A stretch of 20,814 bases of DNA from JBIOWF01 sp044868295 (lineage in GTDB: Bacteria; Actinomycetota; Actinomycetes; Streptosporangiales; Streptosporangiaceae): the NCBI GenBank assembly GCA_044868295.1, contig JBIOWF010000147.1:1-20814 (forward strand), given 5' to 3'. The position numbers were made by a program, and so were the translations under genes. Below the pieces are notes generated by a model that was given only the letters and a program-made list of their open reading frames with translations, searched no databases and was not told where the DNA came from. Shown here one piece after another: positions 6,989-13,111 of the stretch; position 1 is the stretch's first letter, and every line of letters starts with the position of its first letter.

Positions 6989-7903
6989 GTGTCCAGCAAC
7001 ACGCCCGAAGTGAACGAGTCCGCCGCCGTGGGCACCGCCCGCGTCAAGCGCGGCATGGCCGAGATGCTCAAGGGCGGCGTCATCATGGACGTCGTCACCC
7101 CGGATCAGGCCAAGATCGCAGAGGACGCGGGGGCCGTCGCCGTCATGGCCCTGGAGCGGGTGCCCGCCGACATCCGGGCCCAGGGCGGTGTGTCCCGGAT
7201 GAGCGACCCCGACATGATCGAGGGCATCATCAACGCCGTCTCGATCCCCGTGATGGCCAAGGCGCGCATCGGCCACTTCGTCGAAGCCCAGGTGCTGCAG
7301 GCGCTGGGCGTCGACTACGTCGACGAGTCCGAGGTGCTCACCCCGGCCGACTACGCCAACCACATCGACAAGTGGCAGTTCACCGTGCCCTTCGTCTGCG
7401 GCGCCACCAACCTCGGCGAGGCGCTGCGCCGCATCACCGAGGGCGCCGCGATGATCCGGTCCAAGGGCGAGGCGGGCACCGGCGACGTCTCCAACGCCTG
7501 CACCCACATGCGCCAGATCCGCGGCGAGCTCAAGCGGCTCACCTCGCTGCCCGAGGACGAGCTGTACGTCGCGGCCAAGGAGCTGCAGGCGCCGTACGAG
7601 CTCGTCGCCGAGGTCGCCAAGACCGGCAAACTGCCCGTCGTGCTGTTCACCGCCGGAGGCATCGCCACCCCGGCCGACGCCGCCATGATGATGCAGCTCG
7701 GCGCCGAAGGCGTCTTCGTCGGGTCCGGCATCTTCAAGTCCGGCGACCCGGCCAAGCGCGCGGCCGCCATCGTCAAGGCCACCACGTTCTTCGACGACCC
7801 CGACGTGATCGCCAAGACGTCGCGCGGGCTCGGCGAGGCCATGGTCGGCATCAACGTCGACGACATCCCGGTCCCGCACCGCCTGGCGCAGCGCGGCTGG
7901 TGA
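6989..7903 (+). CDS. pdxS: Pyridoxal 5'-phosphate synthase subunit PdxS
   Basis: Synthase subunit (304 aa, usual length about 295-305) of the DXP-independent vitamin B6 pathway. It makes PLP from ribose 5-phosphate, glyceraldehyde 3-phosphate and ammonia supplied by PdxT. It is a beta/alpha barrel with family residues D34 (IMDVVTPDQA), K91 (VMAKARIGHF) and K159 (RSKGEAGTG), which correspond to the Bacillus residues D24, K81 and K149. The phosphate-binding GGIATPADAA and VFVGSGIFKS blocks are intact. The GTG start at 6989 has GAGG 7 nt upstream. A strong hairpin follows 17 nt after the stop. pdxT lies 383 nt downstream instead of being directly coupled. Confidence 0.97.
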   Translation: MSSNTPEVNESAAVGTARVKRGMAEMLKGGVIMDVVTPDQAKIAEDAGAVAVMALERVPADIRAQGGVSRMSDPDMIEGIINAVSIPVMAKARIGHFVEAQVLQALGVDYVDESEVLTPADYANHIDKWQFTVPFVCGATNLGEALRRITEGAAMIRSKGEAGTGDVSNACTHMRQIRGELKRLTSLPEDELYVAAKELQAPYELVAEVAKTGKLPVVLFTAGGIATPADAAMMMQLGAEGVFVGSGIFKSGDPAKRAAAIVKATTFFDDPDVIAKTSRGLGEAMVGINVDDIPVPHRLAQRGW

Positions 7904-7920
7904 CACCCGCCTCGGCGAGC

Positions 7921-7943
7921 GGCGGCCCCTTCCCGGGGCCGCC
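7921..7943 (+). terminator. Intrinsic terminator after pdxS
   Basis: GGCGGCCCC (7921-7929) and GGGGCCGCC (7935-7943) form a perfect 9-bp stem with a 5-nt loop (TTCCC), 17 nt after the pdxS stop and followed by a T-containing stretch (GTTCGTTCGGTTT). Confidence 0.8.
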
Positions 7944-8077
7944 GTTCGTTCGGTTTGAGGCCCCGTCACACGTCGCCATACGGTCAGCTTCTCGGCCGTA
8001 AACGGACCGAGCTTGCAGCTCCTCACCGTCGATGGCGTCGACAGGTCAGGCCGCGTACGGCAGCGTGACTCACTGCC

Positions 8078-8097
8078 CGGCATGGCAAGCCATGCCG
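8078..8097. repeat. 20-bp near-perfect palindrome in the pdxS-pdxT gap
   Basis: CGGCATGGC (8078-8086) and GCCATGCCG (8089-8097) are perfect 9-nt inverted arms separated by AA. The spacing is too short for a full RNA stem (a 7-bp stem with a 6-nt loop is possible), and the symmetry resembles a dimeric repressor site. Confidence 0.45.
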
Positions 8098-8207
8098 CGT
8101 GTCGCAGCGCCGATAACAGATCATTTCAGCCGTTCCCCAGCGAACTGGGTGCGTTCAATCCCGTCACTGCATCACCGACAGTAACAGCGAAAACACAGTT
8201 TGGGTAA

Positions 8208-8243
8208 CCATTCCTCTCGGGCGTAAACGCCCGAGAGGAATGG
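8208..8243. repeat. Perfect 16-bp-arm inverted repeat upstream of pdxT
   Basis: The arms at 8208-8223 and 8228-8243 are exactly complementary over 16 nt with a TAAA loop (8224-8227). As RNA this is a very stable hairpin on either strand. On the plus strand it is followed by CTAGATT rather than a U-run. It ends 43 nt before the pdxT GTG and abuts the -10-like TAGATT. It may be a terminator, an operator or an mRNA-stabilising element. Confidence 0.8.
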
Positions 8244-8244
8244 C

Positions 8245-8250
8245 TAGATT
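8245..8250 (+). promoter_or_regulatory. Candidate -10 element of pdxT
   Basis: TAGATT fits TAnnnT, starts 2 nt after the large inverted repeat and predicts a start near 8257, giving a leader of about 30 nt that includes GAAAGGA (8273-8279). The -35 region would fall inside the inverted repeat. Confidence 0.35.
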
Positions 8251-8286
8251 ACGCTGAAACCGCCCCCAACACGAAAGGACCGCACC

Positions 8287-8877
8287 GTGACTCCTGCGCC
8301 GATCGTCGGCGTGCTCGCACTCCAGGGAGACGTGCGCGAGCACGCCCGCGCCCTGGCGGCCGTGGGCGCCAAGGCGACAGCCGTACGCCGCCAGGAAGAG
8401 CTGGAGGCGGTCGACGCGCTGATCATCCCCGGTGGGGAGTCCACCACGATGTGGAAGCTCGCGGCCGCGTTCGAGCTGCTGGAGCCCCTCAGGTTGCGGA
8501 TCAAGGAGGGCATGCCCGCGTACGGCTCCTGCGCCGGCATGATCATGCTGGCCGACCGCATCCAGGGCGGCATCGAGGGCCAGGAGACACTGGGCGGCAT
8601 CGACATGGTGGTGCGGCGCAACGCCTTCGGCCGCCAGGTCGACTCCTTCGAGGCGGACCTCGACTTCGCCTCACGGGGCGCCATGCGGGCCGTGTTCATC
8701 CGCGCCCCGTGGGTCGAGTCGGTCGGACCGGACGTCGACGTGCTGGGCCGAGCCGAACCTGGGGATAGGATCGTCGCGGTCCGGCAAGGACCTCTGCTCG
8801 CGACGTCCTTCCATCCGGAGCTGACCGGCGACACGCGGGTTCATTCGTATTTTGTCGAAATGGTGAGGGAGTTCTAG
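8287..8877 (+). CDS. pdxT: Pyridoxal 5'-phosphate synthase glutaminase subunit PdxT
   Basis: Class I glutamine amidotransferase (196 aa) that hydrolyses glutamine and channels ammonia to PdxS. The oxyanion/substrate loop PGGEST is at about 48-53, the nucleophile is C82 in GSCAGMI, and H176 and E178 in SFHPE complete the triad. The N-terminal VLALQGDVREH is typical of the family. The GTG start at 8287 has GAAAGGA 7 nt upstream. The stop is 3 nt before yebC, with a GAGGGAG ribosome site inside the pdxT 3' end, so the two genes are co-transcribed. Confidence 0.97.
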   Translation: MTPAPIVGVLALQGDVREHARALAAVGAKATAVRRQEELEAVDALIIPGGESTTMWKLAAAFELLEPLRLRIKEGMPAYGSCAGMIMLADRIQGGIEGQETLGGIDMVVRRNAFGRQVDSFEADLDFASRGAMRAVFIRAPWVESVGPDVDVLGRAEPGDRIVAVRQGPLLATSFHPELTGDTRVHSYFVEMVREF

Positions 8878-8880
8878 GCG

Positions 8881-9633
8881 ATGTCCGGCCACTCCAAATG
8901 GGCGACGACGAAGCACAAGAAGGCGGCGCTCGACTCGAAGCGCGGCAAACTCTTCGCCAAGCTCATCAAGAACATCGAGGTCGCGGCACGCACCGGCGGC
9001 CCGGACCCGGACGGCAACCCGACCCTTTACGACGCCATCACCAAGGCCCGCAAGAACTCGGTCCCGATCGACAACATCGAGCGGGCCCGCAAGCGGGGCG
9101 GCGGCCTCGAGGCCGGTGGCGCCGACTGGCAGACCATCATGTACGAGGGGTACGCCCCCGGCGGCGTCGCCGTACTGATCGAGTGCCTCACCGACAACCG
9201 CAACCGCGCGGCGTCCGAGGTCCGCGTGGCGCTCACCCGCAACGGCGGCTCGCTGGCCGACCCCGGCTCCGTGTCGTACATGTTCAACCGCAAGGGCGTC
9301 GTGATCGTGCCCAAGGGCGACCTGAGCGAGGACGACGTGCTCATGGCGGTCCTCGACGCGGGCGCCGAGGAGGTCAACGATCTCGGCGAGTCCTACGAGG
9401 TCGTGTCCGAGGCGACCGACCTCATCCCGGTTCGCAAGGCCCTGCAGGACGCCGGGGTCGACTACGAGTCCGCTGAGGCGAGCTTCCTGCCGAGCATGAA
9501 CATCCCGCTCGACGAGGACGGCGCCCGGAAGGTCTTCAAGCTGATCGACGCGCTCGAAGACAGCGACGACGTCCAGAACGTCTGGGCCAACTTCGACGTC
9601 TCCGACGAGGTCATCGCACTCCTCGACGCCTGA
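8881..9633 (+). CDS. yebC: YebC/PmpR family protein (translation or transcription factor)
   Basis: Cytoplasmic protein of 250 aa, the normal length for the family. The signature start MSGHSKWATTKHKKAALD is intact, as is KLFAKLIKNIEVAAR (about 23-37) and the central YEGYAPGGVAVLIECLTDN (about 108-126). YebC proteins are described both as DNA-binding regulators (near ruvC in many bacteria) and, more recently, as ribosome-associated factors acting at proline-rich stalls; the sequence does not decide between them. The ATG start at 8881 has GAGGGAG about 10 nt upstream. A GC-rich inverted repeat follows the gene, separating it from the accessory insert. Confidence 0.96.
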   Translation: MSGHSKWATTKHKKAALDSKRGKLFAKLIKNIEVAARTGGPDPDGNPTLYDAITKARKNSVPIDNIERARKRGGGLEAGGADWQTIMYEGYAPGGVAVLIECLTDNRNRAASEVRVALTRNGGSLADPGSVSYMFNRKGVVIVPKGDLSEDDVLMAVLDAGAEEVNDLGESYEVVSEATDLIPVRKALQDAGVDYESAEASFLPSMNIPLDEDGARKVFKLIDALEDSDDVQNVWANFDVSDEVIALLDA

Positions 9634-9650
9634 GCCTCCGCTTGACGCCC

Positions 9651-9696
9651 GCCCCCGCCCCCGCCCCCGGCGCACGTCGACGGGGCGGGCGGGGGC
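9651..9696 (+). terminator. GC-rich hairpin after yebC, overlapping a CGCCCC tandem repeat
   Basis: The C-rich arm at 9651-9668 pairs with the G-rich arm at 9681-9696, with a 2-nt bulge and a 12-nt loop, 18 nt after the yebC stop. The left arm is itself a short tandem repeat of CGCCCC units, so several pairing registers are possible. There is no clear T-run. Confidence 0.6.
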
Positions 9697-9712
9697 GGCG
9701 GCCGAAATCAGG

Positions 9713-9742
9713 TTGTCTCCCATGTAGTCGCGTAGGTAGGTT
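9713..9742 (+). promoter_or_regulatory. Candidate promoter of the Eis-like gene, possibly leaderless
   Basis: TTGTCT (9713-9718) and TAGGTT (9737-9742) are separated by 18 nt. Transcription would begin near 9749-9751, at or next to the GTG start codon at 9751, so the mRNA may lack a leader. A G-rich AGGTAGG (9734-9740) about 10 nt upstream of the GTG is the competing explanation. Confidence 0.4.
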
Positions 9743-9750
9743 CGGTCGTC

Positions 9751-10905
9751 GTGGAAATTCGGGATGTGACGAGCGGCGACCTGGACGCGGTGCTCGACGG
9801 CCGCAAGAGGGCCTTCGGCCCCATCGCCTCGAGCGATGCCGAGACCTGGCGGAAGATGATCGAGCCGATCCTGGCCGAGGGTCGTTACCTGGGGGCGTTC
9901 GACGGCTCACGGCTTGTCGGGACCACACGGATCAACCCGTACATCCAGTGGTGGCACGGGCGGCCCATGTCCATGGGCGGCGTCGCCAGCGTCACCGTCG
10001 CCCCTGAGGATCGCGGGCGCGGCGTCGGCCGCCTTCTCATACAGGCCACGATCGACCGCTCGGCCGAGCTCGGCCACGTCGTCTCGGCGCTCTATCCGGC
10101 GACGACTCCGCTCTATCGCGGGATGGGCTGGGAACACGCGGGCGTGCAGGCGCAGGCCACGCTCCCGGCGGAGGCCCTGCGCACGCTCAGCCCTCGCGAC
10201 AGCGCCGTGAAGCTGCGCCGGATGGGTCCCGACGACGCCCCCGAGCTCATGGCCGTGCTGGAGCACGTCTACGCCTCCACACGGGCCTCGGGCCCCCTCG
10301 GCTGGGATGAGCGGACCTGGCGGCTGTGGCTCTCCGATGACGAGGACTTCTGCTACCTCGCGGACGACGGCTACGTGATCTACCGCTGGCGCGGCCGCGA
10401 AATCGACGTCGACAATCTCGTGGCGGGCTCGGAGGCGACCGCGCGCGCCCTGTGGTCGCTCGTCGGCAGCGCGTCCTCGGTGGCGAAGTCCGTGAAGGCC
10501 TGCGTCGAGCCGGACGACCCGGTCTTCTGGCTCCTCCGCGAGCGGACCTATGACGAGGTCAAGCAGACCCGCTGGATGTTCCGGCTGATCGACGTTCCGG
10601 CCGCCGTCGCCCGGCGCGGATACCCCGCGGGGGTCACGCTCGACACGGTCGTCGAGGTCGACGACCCGCAGCGCCCCGCCAACTCCGGCGCCTGGCGCGT
10701 CCAGGTCGCCTCCGGATCCGGTACGGCCACCGCGACCTCCGGCACGGGACCACGCGTCTCGATCGGCGGGCTGTCCGCCCTGTTCGCGGGCGTCCCGACG
10801 GCCACGCTCCGCCGTACCGGCCGGTTGACCGGCGGCTCCCCGGACACCGACGACCGCCTCGACGCCGCCTTCGCCGCCAAGCCGTACATGATCGACTACT
10901 TCTAG
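9751..10905 (+). CDS. Eis-family GNAT N-acetyltransferase
   Basis: A 384-aa protein with two GNAT-like modules and a C-terminal sterol-carrier-like fold, as in Eis. The acetyl-CoA motif VTVAPEDRGRGVGRLL is at 81-96, and LYRGMGWEHAG (about 121-131) holds Y122, matching the proposed general acid of mycobacterial Eis (Y126). The protein ends in Phe (MIDYF), as Eis does, where the terminal carboxylate acts as the catalytic base. Eis enzymes acetylate amines such as aminoglycosides or lysine side chains; the substrate here is unknown. The gene sits between yebC and ruvC, a place where the core genes are often adjacent. The GTG start at 9751 has only a distant AGGTAGG. Confidence 0.9.
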   Translation: MEIRDVTSGDLDAVLDGRKRAFGPIASSDAETWRKMIEPILAEGRYLGAFDGSRLVGTTRINPYIQWWHGRPMSMGGVASVTVAPEDRGRGVGRLLIQATIDRSAELGHVVSALYPATTPLYRGMGWEHAGVQAQATLPAEALRTLSPRDSAVKLRRMGPDDAPELMAVLEHVYASTRASGPLGWDERTWRLWLSDDEDFCYLADDGYVIYRWRGREIDVDNLVAGSEATARALWSLVGSASSVAKSVKACVEPDDPVFWLLRERTYDEVKQTRWMFRLIDVPAAVARRGYPAGVTLDTVVEVDDPQRPANSGAWRVQVASGSGTATATSGTGPRVSIGGLSALFAGVPTATLRRTGRLTGGSPDTDDRLDAAFAAKPYMIDYF

Positions 10906-10910
10906 TGTTC

Positions 10911-10940
10911 ATCTCGCGGAAATCTCGCACGGAGCGAGAT
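10911..10940. promoter_or_regulatory. Candidate operator of the toxin-antitoxin operon
   Basis: ATCTCGC occurs at 10911-10917 and again at 10922-10928, and its complement GCGAGAT lies at 10934-10940. The last two form a 7-bp inverted repeat with a 5-nt spacer. A -10-like TATCTT begins at 10940. Direct plus inverted copies over a promoter are typical of antitoxin autoregulation. Confidence 0.5.
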
Positions 10941-10963
10941 ATCTTGAGAGGCGGAGGTGGCTC

Positions 10964-11176
10964 ATGGCGCAGACTTCAGAAGAAATCGATGAGGATCTCC
11001 TCGCCGAGGCCAGCATCGCGCTGGGGACGTTGACGAGGAAGGACACCATCGCCGAGGCGCTCCGGCGCGCTGTCGCCGACAGCAGGGAGCGCCGCGCGCG
11101 TGCTCTCGAGAACTTGCAGCGTATGGCAGCCGAGGGTCTGCTCGACTTCGATCGGCTCGACGAGTTGGACCAGTGA
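10964..11176 (+). CDS. VapB-type antitoxin
   Basis: A 70-aa protein, small and charged as antitoxins are. The block IDEDLLAEASIALG followed by RKDTIAEALRRAVA (about residues 9-38) resembles the ribbon-helix-helix DNA-binding domain of VapB (DUF2191-like) antitoxins. The acidic C-terminus (about 48-70, ending DFDRLDELDQ) would be the toxin-neutralising tail. ATG 10964 has GGAGG 6-7 nt upstream. The gene overlaps the downstream PIN toxin by 4 nt (GTGA), and an inverted repeat just upstream suggests autoregulation. The exact antitoxin subfamily is uncertain. Confidence 0.85.
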   Translation: MAQTSEEIDEDLLAEASIALGTLTRKDTIAEALRRAVADSRERRARALENLQRMAAEGLLDFDRLDELDQ

Positions 11177-11577
11177 AGTACCTGATCGACACCAGCGCGC
11201 TCGTTCGCTTGCTGCGCCGTCAGGTGGATGCGCGCTGGCACGGGCACGTTGAGCGCGGTGTTGTGGCGGTCTGCGAACCGGTGCTGACGGAAACGCTCAC
11301 CACGGCGAATGCCAAGAGCTATGCGGAGTTGGAAGAGAGCCTCTTGGACGCGTACCTCTGGGTTCCCGTACCGGACGACGCCTGGGAGTCGATCAGGGTC
11401 CTGCGGCGGCGGCTTGCCGCACAGAGTGTTCATCAGGGGTTGTCGGTCGCCGATTGCCTCGTTGTGGTGACAGCCCTACGCCATCGACTTACGGTGCTCC
11501 ACGAGGACGGCGATTACGAGACCGTCGCGCGTTACCTGCCTGAGTTTCGGCAGACCCGGATAAGCGGTTCTCCGTAG
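11173..11577 (+). CDS. vapC: VapC-type PIN-domain toxin (ribonuclease)
   Basis: A 134-aa PIN-domain protein expected to cleave RNA (tRNA or rRNA in studied VapCs) using Mg2+. Acidic residues typical of the active site are present: D6 (LIDTSAL), E40 (VLTETL), D94 (SVADCLV) and D112/D114 (HEDGDYETVA), so the toxin appears intact. The GTG start at 11173 overlaps the antitoxin stop. Third codon positions carry visibly more A and T than the surrounding genes, in keeping with acquisition by transfer. The gene ends 98 nt before ruvC. Confidence 0.9.
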   Translation: MKYLIDTSALVRLLRRQVDARWHGHVERGVVAVCEPVLTETLTTANAKSYAELEESLLDAYLWVPVPDDAWESIRVLRRRLAAQSVHQGLSVADCLVVVTALRHRLTVLHEDGDYETVARYLPEFRQTRISGSP

Positions 11578-11602
11578 AGAAGACGATCAGTGCGTTTCGG
11601 GG

Positions 11603-11630
11603 TAGAGTTCGCTGTCGAACGGGTGTTCGG
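11603..11630 (+). promoter_or_regulatory. ruvC promoter -10 and LexA (SOS) box
   Basis: TCGAAC-GGGT-GTTCGG (11615-11630) matches the actinobacterial LexA box TCGAAC-N4-GTTCGA in 11 of 12 defined positions. A -10-like TAGAGT lies directly upstream at 11603-11608, so the box would cover the transcription start about 60 nt before ruvC. The sequence match is seen; repression by LexA is inferred from family knowledge, since ruvCAB belongs to the SOS regulon in mycobacteria. Confidence 0.75.
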
Positions 11631-11675
11631 CGGCTTGGGTGCCGCTGTGTGAGCTGAGCAGCGGGAGGCGTGCCG

Positions 11676-12257
11676 GTGCGGTTGCCCGAACTGAGGGTGA
11701 TGGGGGTCGATCCCGGGTTGACCCGGTGCGGGCTCGGAGCCGTGGAGGGGCGCCCCGGGGCGCCGTTGAGGCTCGTGACGGTCGGCGTCGTGCGGACCCC
11801 GCCGGACGATGAGATCGGGGCCCGGCTGGTGGCCATCGAGGCGGAGATCGAGCGCTGGCTCGACGAGGTGCGCCCGGACGCGGTGGCCGTGGAGCGCGTT
11901 TTCGCCCAGCACAACGTGCGCACGGTCATGGGCACCGCGCAGGCGTCCGCCGTCGCCATCGTCTGCGCCTCCCGGCGCGGTCTGCCCGTCGCCCTGCACA
12001 CGCCGAGCGAGGTCAAGGCGGCCATCACCGGCAACGGCAACGCGGACAAGAAGCAGGTGGGCGCCATGGTGACCCGGCTGCTCAGGCTCGACGCCATGCC
12101 CAAACCCGCCGACGCGGCCGACGCCCTCGCCCTGGCCATCTGCCACGTCTGGCGCGGCGGGGTGCAGAACCGTCTCGCCGCGGCCCTCGCGAAATCACGC
12201 GATCCCCGTACGGCTGCCGCCCCCCGGCTCGGCCATCGCCCTTCGCCCAATGGATGA
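11676..12257 (+). CDS. ruvC: Holliday junction resolvase RuvC
   Basis: Endonuclease (193 aa) that cuts four-way DNA junctions symmetrically as a dimer, together with RuvAB. The acidic catalytic set is intact: D12 (GVDPGLTRCG), E73 (VAVERVF), D146 and D149 (KPADAADALALA). The HTPSEVKAAITGNGNADKKQV block is typical. GTG 11676 was preferred because GGGAGG (11663-11668) lies 7 nt upstream; the GTG at 11670 is only 1 nt from it. A small inverted repeat CCGCTG/CAGCGG (11642-11664) reaches into this ribosome site. The LexA box upstream suggests SOS induction. The tail after about residue 165 is basic and probably disordered. Confidence 0.96.
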   Translation: MRLPELRVMGVDPGLTRCGLGAVEGRPGAPLRLVTVGVVRTPPDDEIGARLVAIEAEIERWLDEVRPDAVAVERVFAQHNVRTVMGTAQASAVAIVCASRRGLPVALHTPSEVKAAITGNGNADKKQVGAMVTRLLRLDAMPKPADAADALALAICHVWRGGVQNRLAAALAKSRDPRTAAAPRLGHRPSPNG

Positions 12258-12415
12258 ACGGCGCTCTAGCCGGCAGGTGACGGCTGAGCCGGCCTCGCGC
12301 GGGTTGGCGCGCGTGGAACGTCGGTGAGCTCTGGTACTACTGGGGGCGGCCAGATCGAGCGGGGCCGCGAGTGCGGGAGACGTCCGTTGTCCAGGTCTGG
12401 GGGAGGGAGCGAGCT

Positions 12416-13036
12416 GTGATCGCCTCTGTGGCGGGCCAGGTGGCCGCCATAGCGCCCGACGCGGCCGTGATCGAGGTCGGCGGGGTCGGCCTGCTGGTCC
12501 ACTGCACGCCGGGAACGCTCGCCACCCTTCGCGTGGGCGAGCCCGGCCGGCTCGCGACCTCGCTGGTGGTGCGCGAGGAGTCCCTCACCCTGTACGGCTT
12601 CGCCTCCGACGACGAGCGGACCGTCTTCGAGATGCTCCAGACCGCCAGCGGCATCGGGCCGCGCATCGCCCTCGCCATGCTGGCCGTGCACACGCCCAAC
12701 GCCCTGCGCGTCGCCGTGGCGAGCGCCGACCTGAAGGCGCTCACGATGGTTCCCGGGATCGGCCAGAAGGGGGCCCAGCGCATCGTGCTGGAGCTCAAGG
12801 ACAAGCTGGGCACACCGGAGCACGCGGTCAACGCGGCACTGAACGGCCAGGCGAAGCCGTCCGCCTGGCGTGAGCAGGTTCACTCGGGTCTGGTCGGCCT
12901 CGGCTACTCGGCCAGGGACGCCGACGAGGCCGTCGCGGCCGTGTCTCCCGACGCCGACGCCGAGATCGCGGCGGGCCGTACGCCGCAGGTCGCGGTTCTT
13001 CTCAAGGCGGCACTGCGATCGCTGAGCGTCCGATGA
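12416..13036 (+). CDS. ruvA: Holliday junction branch migration protein RuvA
   Basis: DNA-binding subunit (206 aa) that forms tetramers on Holliday junctions and recruits RuvB. The OB-fold N-terminus starts MIASVAGQVA; helix-hairpin-helix motifs are TASGIGPRIALAML (about 76-89) and MVPGIGQKGAQRIV (about 111-124); the C-terminal RuvB-binding domain (about 150-203) has GLVGLGYSARDADEAV. GTG 12416 was chosen over the in-frame GTG at 12371 because GGAGGGAG lies 6 nt upstream and the protein then begins at the family start. The 158-nt gap after ruvC contains GCCGGC arms (12269-12274, 12288-12293) that could form a weak hairpin. Confidence 0.96.
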   Translation: MIASVAGQVAAIAPDAAVIEVGGVGLLVHCTPGTLATLRVGEPGRLATSLVVREESLTLYGFASDDERTVFEMLQTASGIGPRIALAMLAVHTPNALRVAVASADLKALTMVPGIGQKGAQRIVLELKDKLGTPEHAVNAALNGQAKPSAWREQVHSGLVGLGYSARDADEAVAAVSPDADAEIAAGRTPQVAVLLKAALRSLSVR

Positions 13037-13111
13037 GGCGGGGACACGGACGCGCCCTCTGGAGCGGGGCCGCCGTCGGCGCGGCGCGGTGGGAGCGGGC
13101 GGAGGTCACGC

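Larger units (their letters stand above)
7904..8286. other. 383-nt non-coding gap between pdxS and pdxT with several inverted repeats
   Basis: No convincing gene is present; the open stretch 8013-8207 starts at TTG without a ribosome site and shows no recognisable protein. The gap is visibly richer in A/T than its neighbours. It contains a GC hairpin (7921-7943), a weaker bulged hairpin near 7991-8010 (CTCGGCCGT / ACGGACCGAG), a 20-bp near-palindrome (8078-8097), and a perfect 16-bp-arm hairpin (8208-8243) next to a -10-like TAGATT. It may be a leader or untranslated RNA, or decayed sequence; I cannot tell which. Confidence 0.6.

Noticed and set aside
8013..8207. 64-codon open frame from TTG in the pdxS-pdxT gap (internal ATG at 8082)
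   Set aside because: No ribosome site before TTG or ATG, no recognisable protein, and the ATG lies inside the palindrome.
7904..8286. Known riboswitch upstream of pdxT
   Set aside because: I see no conserved core of TPP, cobalamin, SAM or other familiar riboswitches; only simple hairpins.
9651..9700. CGCCCC tandem units after yebC as a possible CRISPR or satellite array
   Set aside because: Only three to four 6-nt units with no spacers; better explained as the arm of a GC-rich terminator.
10911..10940. Repeats before the antitoxin as an attachment or insertion site
   Set aside because: No integrase, transposase or matching repeat at the far side of the module; the position over a -10 fits an operator better.
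12258..12415. Terminator or separate promoter between ruvC and ruvA
   Set aside because: The GCCGGC arms are short and compete with another pairing, and no good -10/-35 pair was found; co-transcription is more likely.
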